DNA of 64,000 bases from contig MSJH02000819.1 of the NCBI GenBank assembly GCA_001931875.2, positions 62,001 to 126,000 on the forward strand, read 5' to 3'. The translations under genes and the position numbers were made by a program. This DNA comes from Byssochlamys sp. IMV 00236. Its lineage: Eukaryota; Ascomycota; Eurotiomycetes; Eurotiales; Thermoascaceae. Under the pieces are notes generated by a model. The model was not told where the DNA came from. It saw only the letters and a program-made list of their open reading frames with translations, and searched no databases. Positions 23,720 to 34,526 of the stretch are shown here, one piece after another. The first letter of the stretch is position 1. Every line of letters begins with the position of its first letter.

Positions 23720-24345
23720 GTCAGATTTACCTAGCGGGATGCTTGGATCTCATTTGCCAATTAGAAGATAAGGGCATCCGAACCGAGCTGGCGCATCAAG
23801 CAGTCAGTGGAAACGAGACTGTAGATGAACATGCGAAGGAAGCTGCACAAGGGCCTGAAGACTCGCTGAAATCTCTCAACCGGTACATACGCCTTGCGGC
23901 TGCAACCAAACGCAGATTGCGTCGAGAGGCAAAAATCAAGTGGGAGAGAGCAGGCGGCTGATCGAGACACCAACAAGGAAGACACTCTAAGTAGTGTTGG
24001 TTCGGACTTTGCAAAGTGACGGCGTCGATTCTGATGCAGCTACGCACGGGTTTTAGGGTTTAGAGTCGGCACGGTGCGACTGTGATATAGGCAACCAGAC
24101 AGTGGCACATATTCTACTAGAGTGTCTTCTGCATATTGACGAATATCCTTAGATTCGAATCGCCCTGTACGGGCAAGGGGTGGTCTTTCGGCGAGACGAC
24201 CTCCTAACGCGTCCAGACGCGCGCGCAATAATAGCCACGGAAGAAGAGAAATGATGCCCGCGAGGAGACTGGTGTCAGGTCGACCATTGAGTACGCAAGC
24301 GGCAGCCAACGGGCGCAAAGGGTACGAGATGGCTACGGTATAAGG
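23720..24345 (+). pseudogene. Relic of a non-LTR retrotransposon (RNase H and 3' zinc-knuckle part)
   Basis: One frame (to 23961) reads as the end of an RNase H domain of a Tad/I-type LINE: HQAVSGNETVDEHAKEAA corresponds to the usual HxGxxGNExAD..AKxA motif. After stops and a frame change, a second piece reads CDCDIGNQTVAHILLEC, the C-terminal cysteine motif of such elements. Stop codons interrupt both parts and no reverse transcriptase is left, so the element is dead. Changes such as TAG in place of CAG would fit repeat-induced point mutation, but I have no intact copy to compare. Confidence 0.65.
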
Positions 24346-24746
24346 GTTAAAAAAAGCCGATTGTGCTCATGAAATATTTTCCTACATCTTGATTCAATTC
24401 TAAACGGCCAAGTCTCGCTGGACAAACATCCCGATTGCTGAGATAATTCTAGAGGAGTTAATCTTAAACTTTCTATATGAGATAGGACGATATGTCGCTG
24501 ATTACTCCTCTGGGCTTCGGGCTTAAAGTCTAGAATTAGAATCTGCATCTCATCCCTTGAACGACGTCCGGATAAGATCCAGTCCTCGGGACATGTCCCT
24601 CCGGATATCAAAGGCAGAGTGCTGATGCCATTGTCAATTAATCCCCGACAAGCGAATAGGCCCCGAATGCACTATGTTTACAATGCGCGGGGTTCACAAT
24701 CGGTCCTTTGCTGGAGTCGTACATCTATCCCGAAAGCGCCCCCGTC

Positions 24747-24759
24747 TTCGGACTCCGAA
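24747..24759. promoter_or_regulatory. Palindrome TTCGG-ACT-CCGAA upstream of vdtA
   Basis: Perfect inverted repeat about 295 bp before the NR-PKS start. Its core TCGGACTCCGA fits the AflR consensus TCGSWNNSCGR. Confidence 0.65.
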
Positions 24760-24843
24760 TGCCATCCTAATACCCCGACACGGCAAATGACCTGCATATC
24801 AGCATGAGCCAGGCAAGTTTATAGCACGTGGCTGTTCGTATAG

Positions 24844-24858
24844 ATCCGACATGCGGAT
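24844..24858. promoter_or_regulatory. Inverted repeat ATCCG-ACATG-CGGAT upstream of vdtA
   Basis: Everted CCG-N5-CGG arrangement about 195 bp before the vdtA start; Zn2Cys6 dimers often bind CGG half-sites. Function is a guess. Confidence 0.35.
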
Positions 24859-25053
24859 TGGCTTCATAGAATCGAGCGCCATTGTGCGTACGCCGCATGT
24901 AACAGTCCAAGCTTATCATGGCCGGCAAATACCCAGGGCATTGATCAATACATTGGTATTGCTATGACTCGAAGAAGAATATCGGGGTAAATCTTTCTCT
25001 TCCGTACATTACTCTCTGTTTCAACAACAATATTTGCCCTTTGCGTCCCAAAC

Positions 25054-28000
25054 ATGGCGCAAAAGCTTCGTTTTTACCTGTTTGGTGATCAGACCTATGA
25101 TTACGAAGAGCAGCTGAGGGCTCTTCTCATGAGCCATGACCCTGTTGTGAGGTCGTTTCTCGAGCGAGCCTATTATACTCTCCGAGCAGAGGTTGCCCGT
25201 CTACCAAACGGATACCAGGCACGGATTTCGCGCTTCTCTAGCATCGCTGAACTACTTTCCCAACAGCGGGAAAATGGAGTAGACGCCAGCCTGGAACAGG
25301 CTTTAACTGTTGTTTACCAGCTTGCGTCGTTTATGCGGTGAGTAACATTCTCTNNNNNNNNNNNNNNNNNNNNCTTTTTTTTTTTTTTTTTTTTTTTTCC
25401 TGTGCACAGCTAATTGCATGCAGACTTCATTCTGAACGAAGCCTTTCGTACCCATCAGCGGACGATGCGCATTGTCTTGGTCTGTGCACTGGTGCCCTAA
25501 GTGCAGCGGCTGTGAGCAGCTCCAGGTCACTCAGCGAACTGCTGCCGGCCGCGATTGAGACAGTGATACTCGCCTTTCGAACCGGTCTCCACGCCAGTGA
25601 CTCCGGAAGACGGATTGAAGAGTCATCAGCGGCAGCAAAATGCTGGTCAATATCGTTGCAAGGTTTGGAAGGCCATGTAGCCAGGAAGCTGCTGGAGGAA
25701 TGGTCCAATAAAAAGGTAGACCACCTTCATACACCATTACGTTGTGCGTCTCGGACAATAAAACTAAGCTTATCACCAACAGAGACTCCCTCCAATGTCA
25801 AGGCCATATATAAGCGCATATGCATCTGGCGGAGTCACCATCAGTGGTCCGCCATCAGTTCTGGCAGAGCTTCGAAACACACCTGGGCTGTCTAAACTGC
25901 GTGCTAAAGACGTTCCAATACACGCACCATATCACTCATCAGCAATATTCAATCAATGTGATGTAGAGACAATTCTGAGTTCTTCGTTAATCGATCTGGC
26001 CTCTCGCGCGACTCATGTTCCAATTCTATCAACCGGTACCGGACGACTGGTCTGGGCAGGCACTCTTCGAGCCGCAATACAGTCCGCCCTGCAGGATGTA
26101 CTCCTTCGTCCGATAAGCTGGGAAAATATGTCATGTGGAATAAGCACCTGTCTTCAGTCCATAGATCCAAGTGAGGTGGAGGTGATCCCAATCGCCACCT
26201 TGGCCGGCCCACTGCTCTGTCGCTCAGTACAGGTCGCAAAAAGCCAGATCCCAGCTACAATCGATCCAAAGAACGATGTCATGAACGAAGCACAAAGTCA
26301 AATTGCAGAGGCTATGGACCGAGCCAAAATTGCCATTGTGGGCATGTCCGGTCGTTTTCCAGGCGCTGAGAATGTCGATTCTCTCTGGGAGCTTTTGATG
26401 GCCGGCCGTGATATGTGCAAAGAGGTACCACCCACCCGGTGGAACGTTGACACTCACGTTGATCCCACTGGTAAACGGAAGAATACCAGCAAGATCCGAT
26501 GGGGCTGCTGGCTCGACAACCCGGATATGTTTGACGCGCGGTTTTTCAACATGTCTCCGCGAGAGGCGCCGCAGGTTGATCCGGCCCAGCGAATTGCGCT
26601 CCTCACTGCGTACGAAGCTATTGAGCAAGCTGGTATCGTTCCAGGGAGAACGCCGTCAACGCAGGAAGATCGAGTGGGCGTCTTCTTCGGTACGACCAGC
26701 AATGACTGGTGCGAGAGCAACAGCGGGCAAGACATCGACACGTATTACATTCCGGGCGCCAACCGTGCCTTCATCCCAGGCCGAATCAACTACGTGTTCA
26801 AGTTCAGCGGGCCCAGCTATAGCATCGACACTGCATGTAGTTCGAGCCTGTCCGCGCTTCATGTAGCATGTAATGCCCTCTGGCATGGAGATATCGACAC
26901 TGCAATTGCGGGTGGCACTAATGTCCTCACGAACCCCGATATGACTGCCGGCCTGGACAGAGGCCACTTCCTTTCCGCAACTGGTAACTGCAAGACGTTT
27001 GATGACACCGCTGATGGGTACTGCCGTGGTGAAGGCGTAGCGACCGTCGTCCTCAAGCGCATGGATGACGCTATTGCAGACAAAGATCCAATCCTAGGTG
27101 TGATCCGTGGCGTATATACCAACCACTCTGCAGAAGCTGAGTCAATCACACGGCCTCATGTCGGCGCCCAGAAAGCCATTTTCCAACATGTCTTGAATCA
27201 CTCGGGTATTCGACCCCAGGATATCAGTTACATTGAGATGCACGGAACTGGAACCCAGGCAGGAGACATGCGAGAGATGACCTCCGTGCTTGATACCTTT
27301 AGCCCGCAGTACCCAGGAGCAGTCCAGCGAGAAAAGCCGTTATATCTGGGGGCCGTGAAATCAAACATCGGACATGGAGAGTCTGTTTCGGGGGTGACAG
27401 CCCTTGTCAAGGTGATAATGATGATGCAGAACAACACTATACCTCCCCATCGCGGAGTCCACACGCGCTTAAATCGGAGGTTTCCCTCAAACCTCGATGA
27501 ACGAAATGTTCATATTGCATTCCAGGCGACTGAGTGGCCCCGCGGGCAGACTCCCCGACGAGCGTTTATCAACAATTTCAGTGCCGCTGGGGGGAATAGC
27601 TCAGTTCTAGTAGAGGACCCACCACTGATACTGAAGGAAGAGGGTTCTGATCCTAGGTCATCTCATGTTATTGCAGTGTCCGCTAAATCACCTTTGGCAT
27701 TAAGGAAGAACCTAGAGTCTATGCGTCGATATGCGATGTCAGAACATACAGAAAAATCTCTATGTGAGCTGTCTTATACCACAACAGCTCGACGCATTCA
27801 CCACTCGCATCGGTTGATGTTTGCTGGGTCATCTCTAGGGGATATTCTGCGTGAGATGGACAGCAAGTTAGCGATTAAAGAACCACTCAGTCCTTGCGCA
27901 CCACTTCCATCGGTCATTTTCACCTTCACCGGCCAAGGCGCACAATACCCGGGAATGGGTCAAGTCTTTTTTAATAACTTCTCCGTGTTCCGGTCTGATC

Positions 28001-31000
28001 TCTGCCGCCTTGACGATTTGGCCCAAAAGCTTGGATTTCCGACATTTCTCCCGATTTTCTCAGCAAGTACCCATGCCAGACTGGATGGTTTCACACCCAC
28101 TGTGGTCCAGCTTGCCAATACGTGCATGCAGCTTGCACTCACCAGGCTCTGGGTGTCGTGGGGTATTCGTCCGTCGGCAGTAGTCGGTCACAGCATTGGG
28201 GAGTACGCAGCGCTGAACACAGCGGGCGTCCTGTCCGACGCGGACACGGTTTATTTGGTAGGCAAAAGAGCCCAGCTGCTCGAGGAGAAGTGCAACCGAG
28301 GGTCACACACTATGCTGGCAGCGCTGGCCTCTTTCGAAAAGGTGTCACGTCTACTTGATAGCGCACCGTGTGAGGTTGCGTGTATCAACGGACCCGAGGA
28401 GATCGTTCTCGCTGGACCGCGTTCGCACATGACAGATATCCAAAAGATCCTCGTGGCGCATTCAATTAGATGCACCATGCTGCAAGTCCCATTTGCATTC
28501 CATTCGTCCCAGGTGGATCCAATTCTGCAAGACTTCGAGTCTGCAATCGAAGGCGTTACCTTCCATAAACCAACTATCCCGGTCATTAGTCCACTCCTTG
28601 GTGATGTTGTGACAGAAACTGGGACCTTCAACCCAAACTATCTGGCACGCCATTGCCGGGAGCCAGTGAACATACTACAAGCACTTCGCCAAGCCAGCAC
28701 AATGAATCTTGTCCATGACAGCAGCGTAGTCATGGAGTTTGGACCACATCCTGTCGTATCAGGCATGGTGAAATCAACGCTGGGGAACAGCATCAAGGCA
28801 CTTCCCACTCTGCAACGAAACCGAAACACCTGGGAAGTACTCACGGAGAGCGTGTCAACACTATACTGTATGGGATTCGACATCAACTGGACCGAGTACC
28901 ATCGAGATTTTCCATCATCGCAGCGTGTCTTGCGACTCCCATCGTACTCCTGGGATCTGAAGTCGTACTGGATTCCGTACCGGAATGATTGGACTCTGTA
29001 CAAGGGCGATATTGTGCCTGAATCAAGCATCGCGCTGCCAACCCACCAAAACAAGCCACACACTACATCGCCGAAACAGCAAGCACCGACACCGATCCTG
29101 GAGACGACAACATTACACCGGATTGTGGATGAGAAGTCCACCGAAGGGACGTTTTCAATCACATGCGAGTCAGATGTATCCCGACCAGACCTCAGCCCTC
29201 TGGTTCAGGGCCATAAGGTCGAAGGGATCGGACTTTGTACACCGGTATGAATCTCCACACTCATTTTCGCTGCACAGCATAATCACTGACTCCTTCTGCA
29301 GTCCGTTTATGCTGATATAGGATTCACGCTGGGAAATTACCTTCTAGATCGTTTCCCAACTCGATTCGGACCGGATACTAAAGTTGTGGATGTCACGGAC
29401 ATGGTGATTGAAAAGGCTCTTATGCCGTTGAATGCGGGACCACAATTACTGCGAGTCACGGCTTCATTAATCTGGTCCGAGAAAGAGGCTTCTGTCCGGT
29501 TCTACAGCGTGGATGTAAGACGTCCCTCTTCTAAATCTCAGATTGATACTAATATTCATAATTCCCAGGAAAATCACGCCGAAACAGTACAACATTCCCA
29601 TTGCCGCATTAAATTCAGCGACCGTTCCACGTACCAAGCCTATCAAGAGCAAATCTCCGCCGTTAAGGCTCGTATGTTTGAGATGAAGGCCAACTCCTCA
29701 TCGGGTAGAACCTACCGATTCAACGGACCAATGGCATACAATATGGTGCAGGCGTTGGCGGAATTCCACCCGGATTACCGGTGTATTGACGAGACGATTC
29801 TCGACAACGAGACACTCGAAGCAGCCTGTACAGTCAGCTTCGGGAATGTCAAGAAGGAGGGTGTATTCCACACACATCCTGGCTATATAGATGGACTCAC
29901 GCAGTCGGGCGGGTTTGTGATGAACGCTAACGACAAGACTAATCTCGGAGTAGAAGTGTTCGTTAATCATGGGTGGGACTCGTTCCAGTTGTACGAGCCT
30001 GTCACTGATGATCGTTCGTATCAGACTCATGTTCGGATGAGGCCGGCGGAGTCGAATCAGTGGAAGGGTGATGTGGTCGTTCTAAGTGGGGAGAATTTGG
30101 TCGCTTGTGTTCGAGGATTGACGGTAAGTCGAGAGACCTAAGTAACAATCTCCTGTTTAGAGCAGAAAAAAGAAAGAGAAAGCGGATTTGCTGACTACCT
30201 TCCAGATCCAAGGAGTACCCAGACGAGTCCTGCGGTATATCCTGCAAAGCAGTGCAAAAACCACACAGACAGCCACTTCGAGTGTGCCTGCCCCGTCTCA
30301 AGCTCCGGTGATGGTGCCACAGATTGTCCAAGTACCAAAAGCTAAGCCTATCTGCCAAATTTCCGGGACCCTGACAGAGGCTCTCCGGATTATTTGTGAA
30401 CAAAGTGGTGTGCCTCTAGCAGAGCTCACGGATGATGCAACTTTCGCGAACATCGGCGTAGACTCTCTCCTAGCGCTGACTATCACAAGTGCATTCGTTG
30501 AGGAGCTGGGTTTAGACGTCGATTCTTCCTTGTTCATGGACTATCCTACTGTGGCGGACCTGAAGCGGTTCTTCGACAAGATCAACACGCAGCATGCTCC
30601 GGCACCAGCCCCGGTATCAGACGCGCCAAAGCAATTACAACCAAGCAGTAGCCCAGTTGCATCTGCTACTCCGTCTGCACCCATCCATGGCAGATCGAAA
30701 TTTGAATCAGTTCTTAACATCCTTACCGAGGAAAGTGGTGTTGAAATGGCAGGTCTTCCGGACTCTACTGCGCTTGCAGACATAGGTATCGATTCGCTCT
30801 TGTCCCTGGTAGTCACGAGCCGGCTGAACGATGAGTTAGAGCTAGATGTGTCGTCTGAAGACTTCAATGACTGTCTGACTATCCGGGATCTCAAGGCACA
30901 TTTCATGTCCAACAACTCCGACAATGGTTCGTCTGCGGTTCTTACTCCTCAGCCATCTCGGGACTCCGCACTCCCTGAGCGCACGAGACCTAGGGTCGCT

Positions 31001-32316
31001 GATACAAGCGATGAGGAGGATGCACCGGTTTCAGCAAATGAATTCACAACCAGTCCCCGCTCTACATCTAAGTATATGGCTGTGCTCAACATAATTTCCG
31101 AAGAAAGCGGCATGGCAATCGAAGACTTCACCGACAATGTAATGTTCGCAGATATCGGAATAGACTCGCTGCTGTCCTTGGTCATTGGAGGCAGAATACG
31201 GGAAGAGCTATCTTTCGACCTCGAGGTGGACTCTCTTTTCGTGGACCACCCAGATGTCAAGGGACTGAAGTCATTTTTCGGATTTGAGAGCAACAAGACG
31301 GCGACAAATCCAACTGCGAGTCAATCGTCTTCGTCCATTTCAAGCGGCACTTCGGTCTTCGATACATCACCTTCTCCCACAGACTTAGACATCCTAACTC
31401 CAGAATCCAGCCTCTCACAAGAGGAGTTCGAGCAACCGCTCACAATAGCAACAAAGCCACTTCCACCCGCAACTTCAGTCACTCTGCAGGGTTTACCCTC
31501 CAAGGCACACAAGATACTTTTCCTTTTCCCAGATGGCTCTGGCTCAGCAACATCATACGCGAAACTCCCCCGACTCGGTGCGGACGTCGCCATTATCGGC
31601 CTGAACTCACCCTACCTGATGGACGGCGCCAACATGACCTGCACCTTCGACGAGCTCGTTACACTGTACCTAACAGAAATCCAGCGACGTCAACCCGCAG
31701 GCCCATACCACTTGGGCGGCTGGTCCGCCGGTGGCATTCTCGCTTACCGCGCTGCGCAAATCCTCCAAAAAGCCGCCGCCAACCCCCAGAAACCAGTAGT
31801 AGAATCCTTGCTCCTCCTCGACTCTCCACCACCAACAGGGCTCGGCAAGCTCCCCAAACATTTCTTCGACTACTGTGACCAAATTGGCATTTTCGGGCAA
31901 GGGACAGCCAAGGCCCCGGAGTGGCTGATCACCCATTTCCAGGGCACGAACTCCGTTCTGCACGAATACCACGCCACGCCGTTCTCATTCGGTACAGCAC
32001 CCAGAACTGGGATCATCTGGGCTTCGCAGACAGTGTTCGAGACGAGGGCCGTGGCGCCCCCACCTGTACGTCCTGACGATACGGAGGACATGAAGTTTCT
32101 GACGGAGCGACGGACAGATTTCTCGGCCGGGCCTTGGGGACATATGTTTCCTGGTACAGAGGTATTGATTGAGACGGCCTATGGGGCGGATCATTTTAGT
32201 TTGCTGGTGAGTCTTCTCTTCCGTAATTAAGTTGCGAATACTAATAGAGGCTATAGCAGGAGGAACCTTATAAGGGTGCCGTCAGGGCGTTTATGTCTCG
32301 AGTTTTGCAGTTATAA
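25054..32316 (+). CDS. vdtA: Non-reducing polyketide synthase, SAT-KS-AT-PT-ACP-ACP-ACP-TE
   Basis: Makes the aromatic (naphthopyranone) skeleton of the cluster product. Exons 25054-25337, 25424-25715, 25783-29244, 29302-29514, 29569-30123, 30206-32206 and 32260-32316 join to about 2287 residues. Key residues: SAT Cys116 (GLCTG); KS Cys544 (TACSSS), His679 (HGTGT) and His723 (NIGHG); AT Ser996 (GHSIG); PT His1336 (QGHKVEG) and the downstream Asp in HPGYIDGL; three ACPs with DSL serines near 1689, 1799 and 1923; TE Ser2109 (GWSAGG). There is no methyltransferase or reductive-release domain. Intron 1 contains the assembly gap and a T run. Intron 4 (54 nt) is frame-neutral, so retention would add 18 residues in the PT domain. 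Confidence 0.93.
25354..25373. other. Assembly gap (20 N) beside a T homopolymer
   Basis: Twenty N, then C and 24 T (25375-25398), all inside the first intron of vdtA (25338-25423). The flanking exons join cleanly (ASFM-R-LHSERS), so the gap does not break the coding sequence. True gap length is unknown. Confidence 0.95.
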
Positions 32317-33022
32317 GGGCTAGAAGAGCAGAGGTCGGTGGCAATAAAGTTGTCCTCACTGCTGGGCACATTCATTTGGATGAATTCTTCTTTTTTCGTC
32401 GTGTTTTCATTACTGTATGTATTTTGATGTTGGGTTATACCTCTAGGTCGGGATAACGCTTTTCGGCTGTGGCATGACAACCGGAATATATATAATAGAA
32501 CAATCCTATGTACATCTTTGCTGTGCTTACACGACGCACAGGTCAGATAGAGCGCCACGTAGGGAGTATTGATGTATCAAAACTCCAACTCCGCAAGCAA
32601 GCGTCGATCTATCTAGTAGATCCTCTAGTCTGCCCCACGTCTATCCGTCGATATGCCGCGGCAAATCATCTAAAACGCAAATCAAATGGGCCAGTTCGCC
32701 ATCCACGAACCAAATGAGACAGATAGAAGCGTTTACCGGACCCCGCTTCATATCGGTGTAATCCCACTTGTGGTTCATGTGCTTGATATTATATATATAA
32801 TATAACTCGCAACTCGTGCGGACTCGACCTAACTACTTGTCTATCAAATCTCTTATCTTTCGGCCTTGAATAATATCGGCGGAGGGATTTGCCCGTAACG
32901 TGGGAATCTTATACAGTTGGCTTTTCAGACAAGTGACATTAACTCTACTCTGCATTTCTAGCAGTCTTTCCTACACTTCCAGCGACTTTTGAATCGCTTA
33001 TTATCCACCCCTTCTTACAGCT
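32317..33022. other. Intergenic region at the right border of the cluster
   Basis: 706 bp between the vdtA stop and the aldolase gene, including an AT stretch near 32790-32805. No ORF I would support and no TCG-N5-CGA palindrome seen. Confidence 0.6.
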
Positions 33023-34017
33023 ATGGCTCCTCCATCTGCTACTGAATCATACACCACCAATGGCCCTGTTCCTGTGGTGATGAAAGGTGCGACCTCCTCG
33101 CAGGAAGAGGCTGCAGGAAAAGCCAAGGTTAAGATGGTCTTCCCATCGCCTCCGGTATTCGAAGACAAATATGAAGAGCGCGAGTATCTCAAAGGTCGAC
33201 TGGCTGCTGCTTTCCGCATTTTTGGCAAATACAGCTTCGACGAAGGCGTGGCAGGCCACATTACGCTCCGTGATCCCGTTGATCCTACCACGTTCTGGGT
33301 CAACCCGTTTGGTGTCGCCTTCTCCCAGATCAAGAGATCCGATCTCATCCAGGTAGACCACGACGGCAAGATCATCGATGGCGGTCCGTGCAGGTTGCTG
33401 AATGCCGCTGCATACATGATCCATTCTGCGATTCACGCTGCGCGGCCGGAGGTCAACTGTGCTGCGCACAGTCACAGCATCTACGGACGTGCCTTCTGTT
33501 CCCTAGGAAGGCCGCTGGACATCATCACGCAGGATTCCTGTGCTTTCTATAATGTAAGGCGCTAGGCAGTAGTAGAGAAACCCTGCCATCTCTTCTTCAA
33601 GTGACCCTGGTGTACTCTATGACTCTCAGCTTATCATGCTAATGCTGGTATGTTTCTCAGGACCATGTTGTATACGAGCAATTCAGAGGTATCGTTCTTG
33701 CGGAAGAGGAAGGAAAGGAAATCGCGAAGGCTCTTGGAGACAAGAAGGCCGCACTCCTTCAGAATCACGGCCTTCTGACTGTTGGTCACACCATCGAGGA
33801 GACCATTTTCTGGTTCGTTAGTCTGGAGAAGTGTTGCCACGCACAGCTCATGGCCGATGCTGCCGCAGCTGGTCGTGGAGGACAGACAGTCAAGATCAAC
33901 GAGGAAGATGCCGCGTTCACGTACAAGGCCGTAGGAACGCCTCGAGCCGGTTGGTTCAGCGCGAAGCCGTTATTCGACGTTATCCATGAGGAGACGAACG
34001 GAGCATACCTGCAGTAA
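33023..34017 (+). CDS. Class II aldolase/adducin-domain protein
   Basis: Two exons, 33023-33553 and 33661-34017, joined in phase 0 to 295 residues. After a loose N-terminal tail of about 45 residues comes the complete aldolase class II/adducin fold. It has the metal-binding HSH pair in NCAAHSHSIYGRA and the later histidine in LLQNHGLLTVG. Such proteins bind a divalent metal and cleave or epimerise sugar phosphates; many fungal members have no assigned substrate. It lies just outside the polyketide cluster, has no cluster-type palindrome before it, and is probably ordinary metabolism. Whether it takes part in the cluster is not shown by anything in the sequence. Confidence 0.85.
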
Positions 34018-34526
34018 ACAGGCCAGTCTTCCATGTATGAGCAGTATCATTATCATATATGAGATACCAAGAAGTATGGGGGATGGAGAATAACACTAGC
34101 TAGATTGTCTGTGAGATGAATTAGTTACTTGGTATTAGCACGACGATACAAAAAAGACCCTATCGATTCCCTCTTGCGTGAGGCTCAAGGCATCGCTCGA
34201 AAAAGATAATTCGGAGCCATCAGAGTCGAGACCATACTGTATTCTCATTTAGTCCGAGTAAGATAGAAATTATAGCATAGAAACGCGGTGATGAACGTGT
34301 TGATGAAAAGAGGCGATAAGCTGGCGCGATCGAGTTAGCTCAACTTCGGAGTTGGACAAGCGGATCTTTTTTTTTTTCGGAGATTGTTCGCCTCCTCAAC
34401 CTTTCTCTTCACCGTTCCTCTTCCCACCCCTTTCCCTTTCCCTTTTTCCATCTCCTCTCACCTGCATTTCCAAGCCGGTGCTTTCAATTCTTCTATCCGG
34501 TCTTGTTTCAGGTAGTTTTATCCAGA
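34018..34526. other. Intergenic region aldolase-mss116
   Basis: 509 bp. The last 170 bp are strongly pyrimidine-rich (C/T runs from about 34365 to 34500), as in many Aspergillus housekeeping promoters. A small hairpin is at 34341-34354 (arms CAACT/AGTTG). A CAG|GTAG context at 34507-34514 could mark a 5'-UTR splice acceptor. Confidence 0.55.

Larger units (their letters stand above)
23349..25053. other. Intergenic region between the two PKS genes
   Basis: 1.7 kb holding a degraded LINE fragment (23720-24345), then the vdtA promoter with a TTCGG-N3-CCGAA palindrome (24747-24759) and an inverted CCG-N5-CGG site (24844-24858). No intact gene. Confidence 0.7.

Noticed and set aside
25303..25530. 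Frames running through the N gap with poly-Lys or poly-Phe
   Set aside because: Artefacts of the gap and T homopolymer inside an intron.
1..32316. Asperfuranone- or azaphilone-type cluster (also pairs an HR-PKS with an NR-PKS)
   Set aside because: Those NR-PKSs carry a methyltransferase and reductive release domain. This one has three ACPs and a thioesterase, and the BVMO, laccase and dead esterase fit viriditoxin.
1..32316. Aflatoxin/sterigmatocystin-type cluster, suggested by the AflR-like regulator
   Set aside because: No fatty acid synthase pair, P450 set or VERB/OMTA-like genes are present; only the regulator type is shared.
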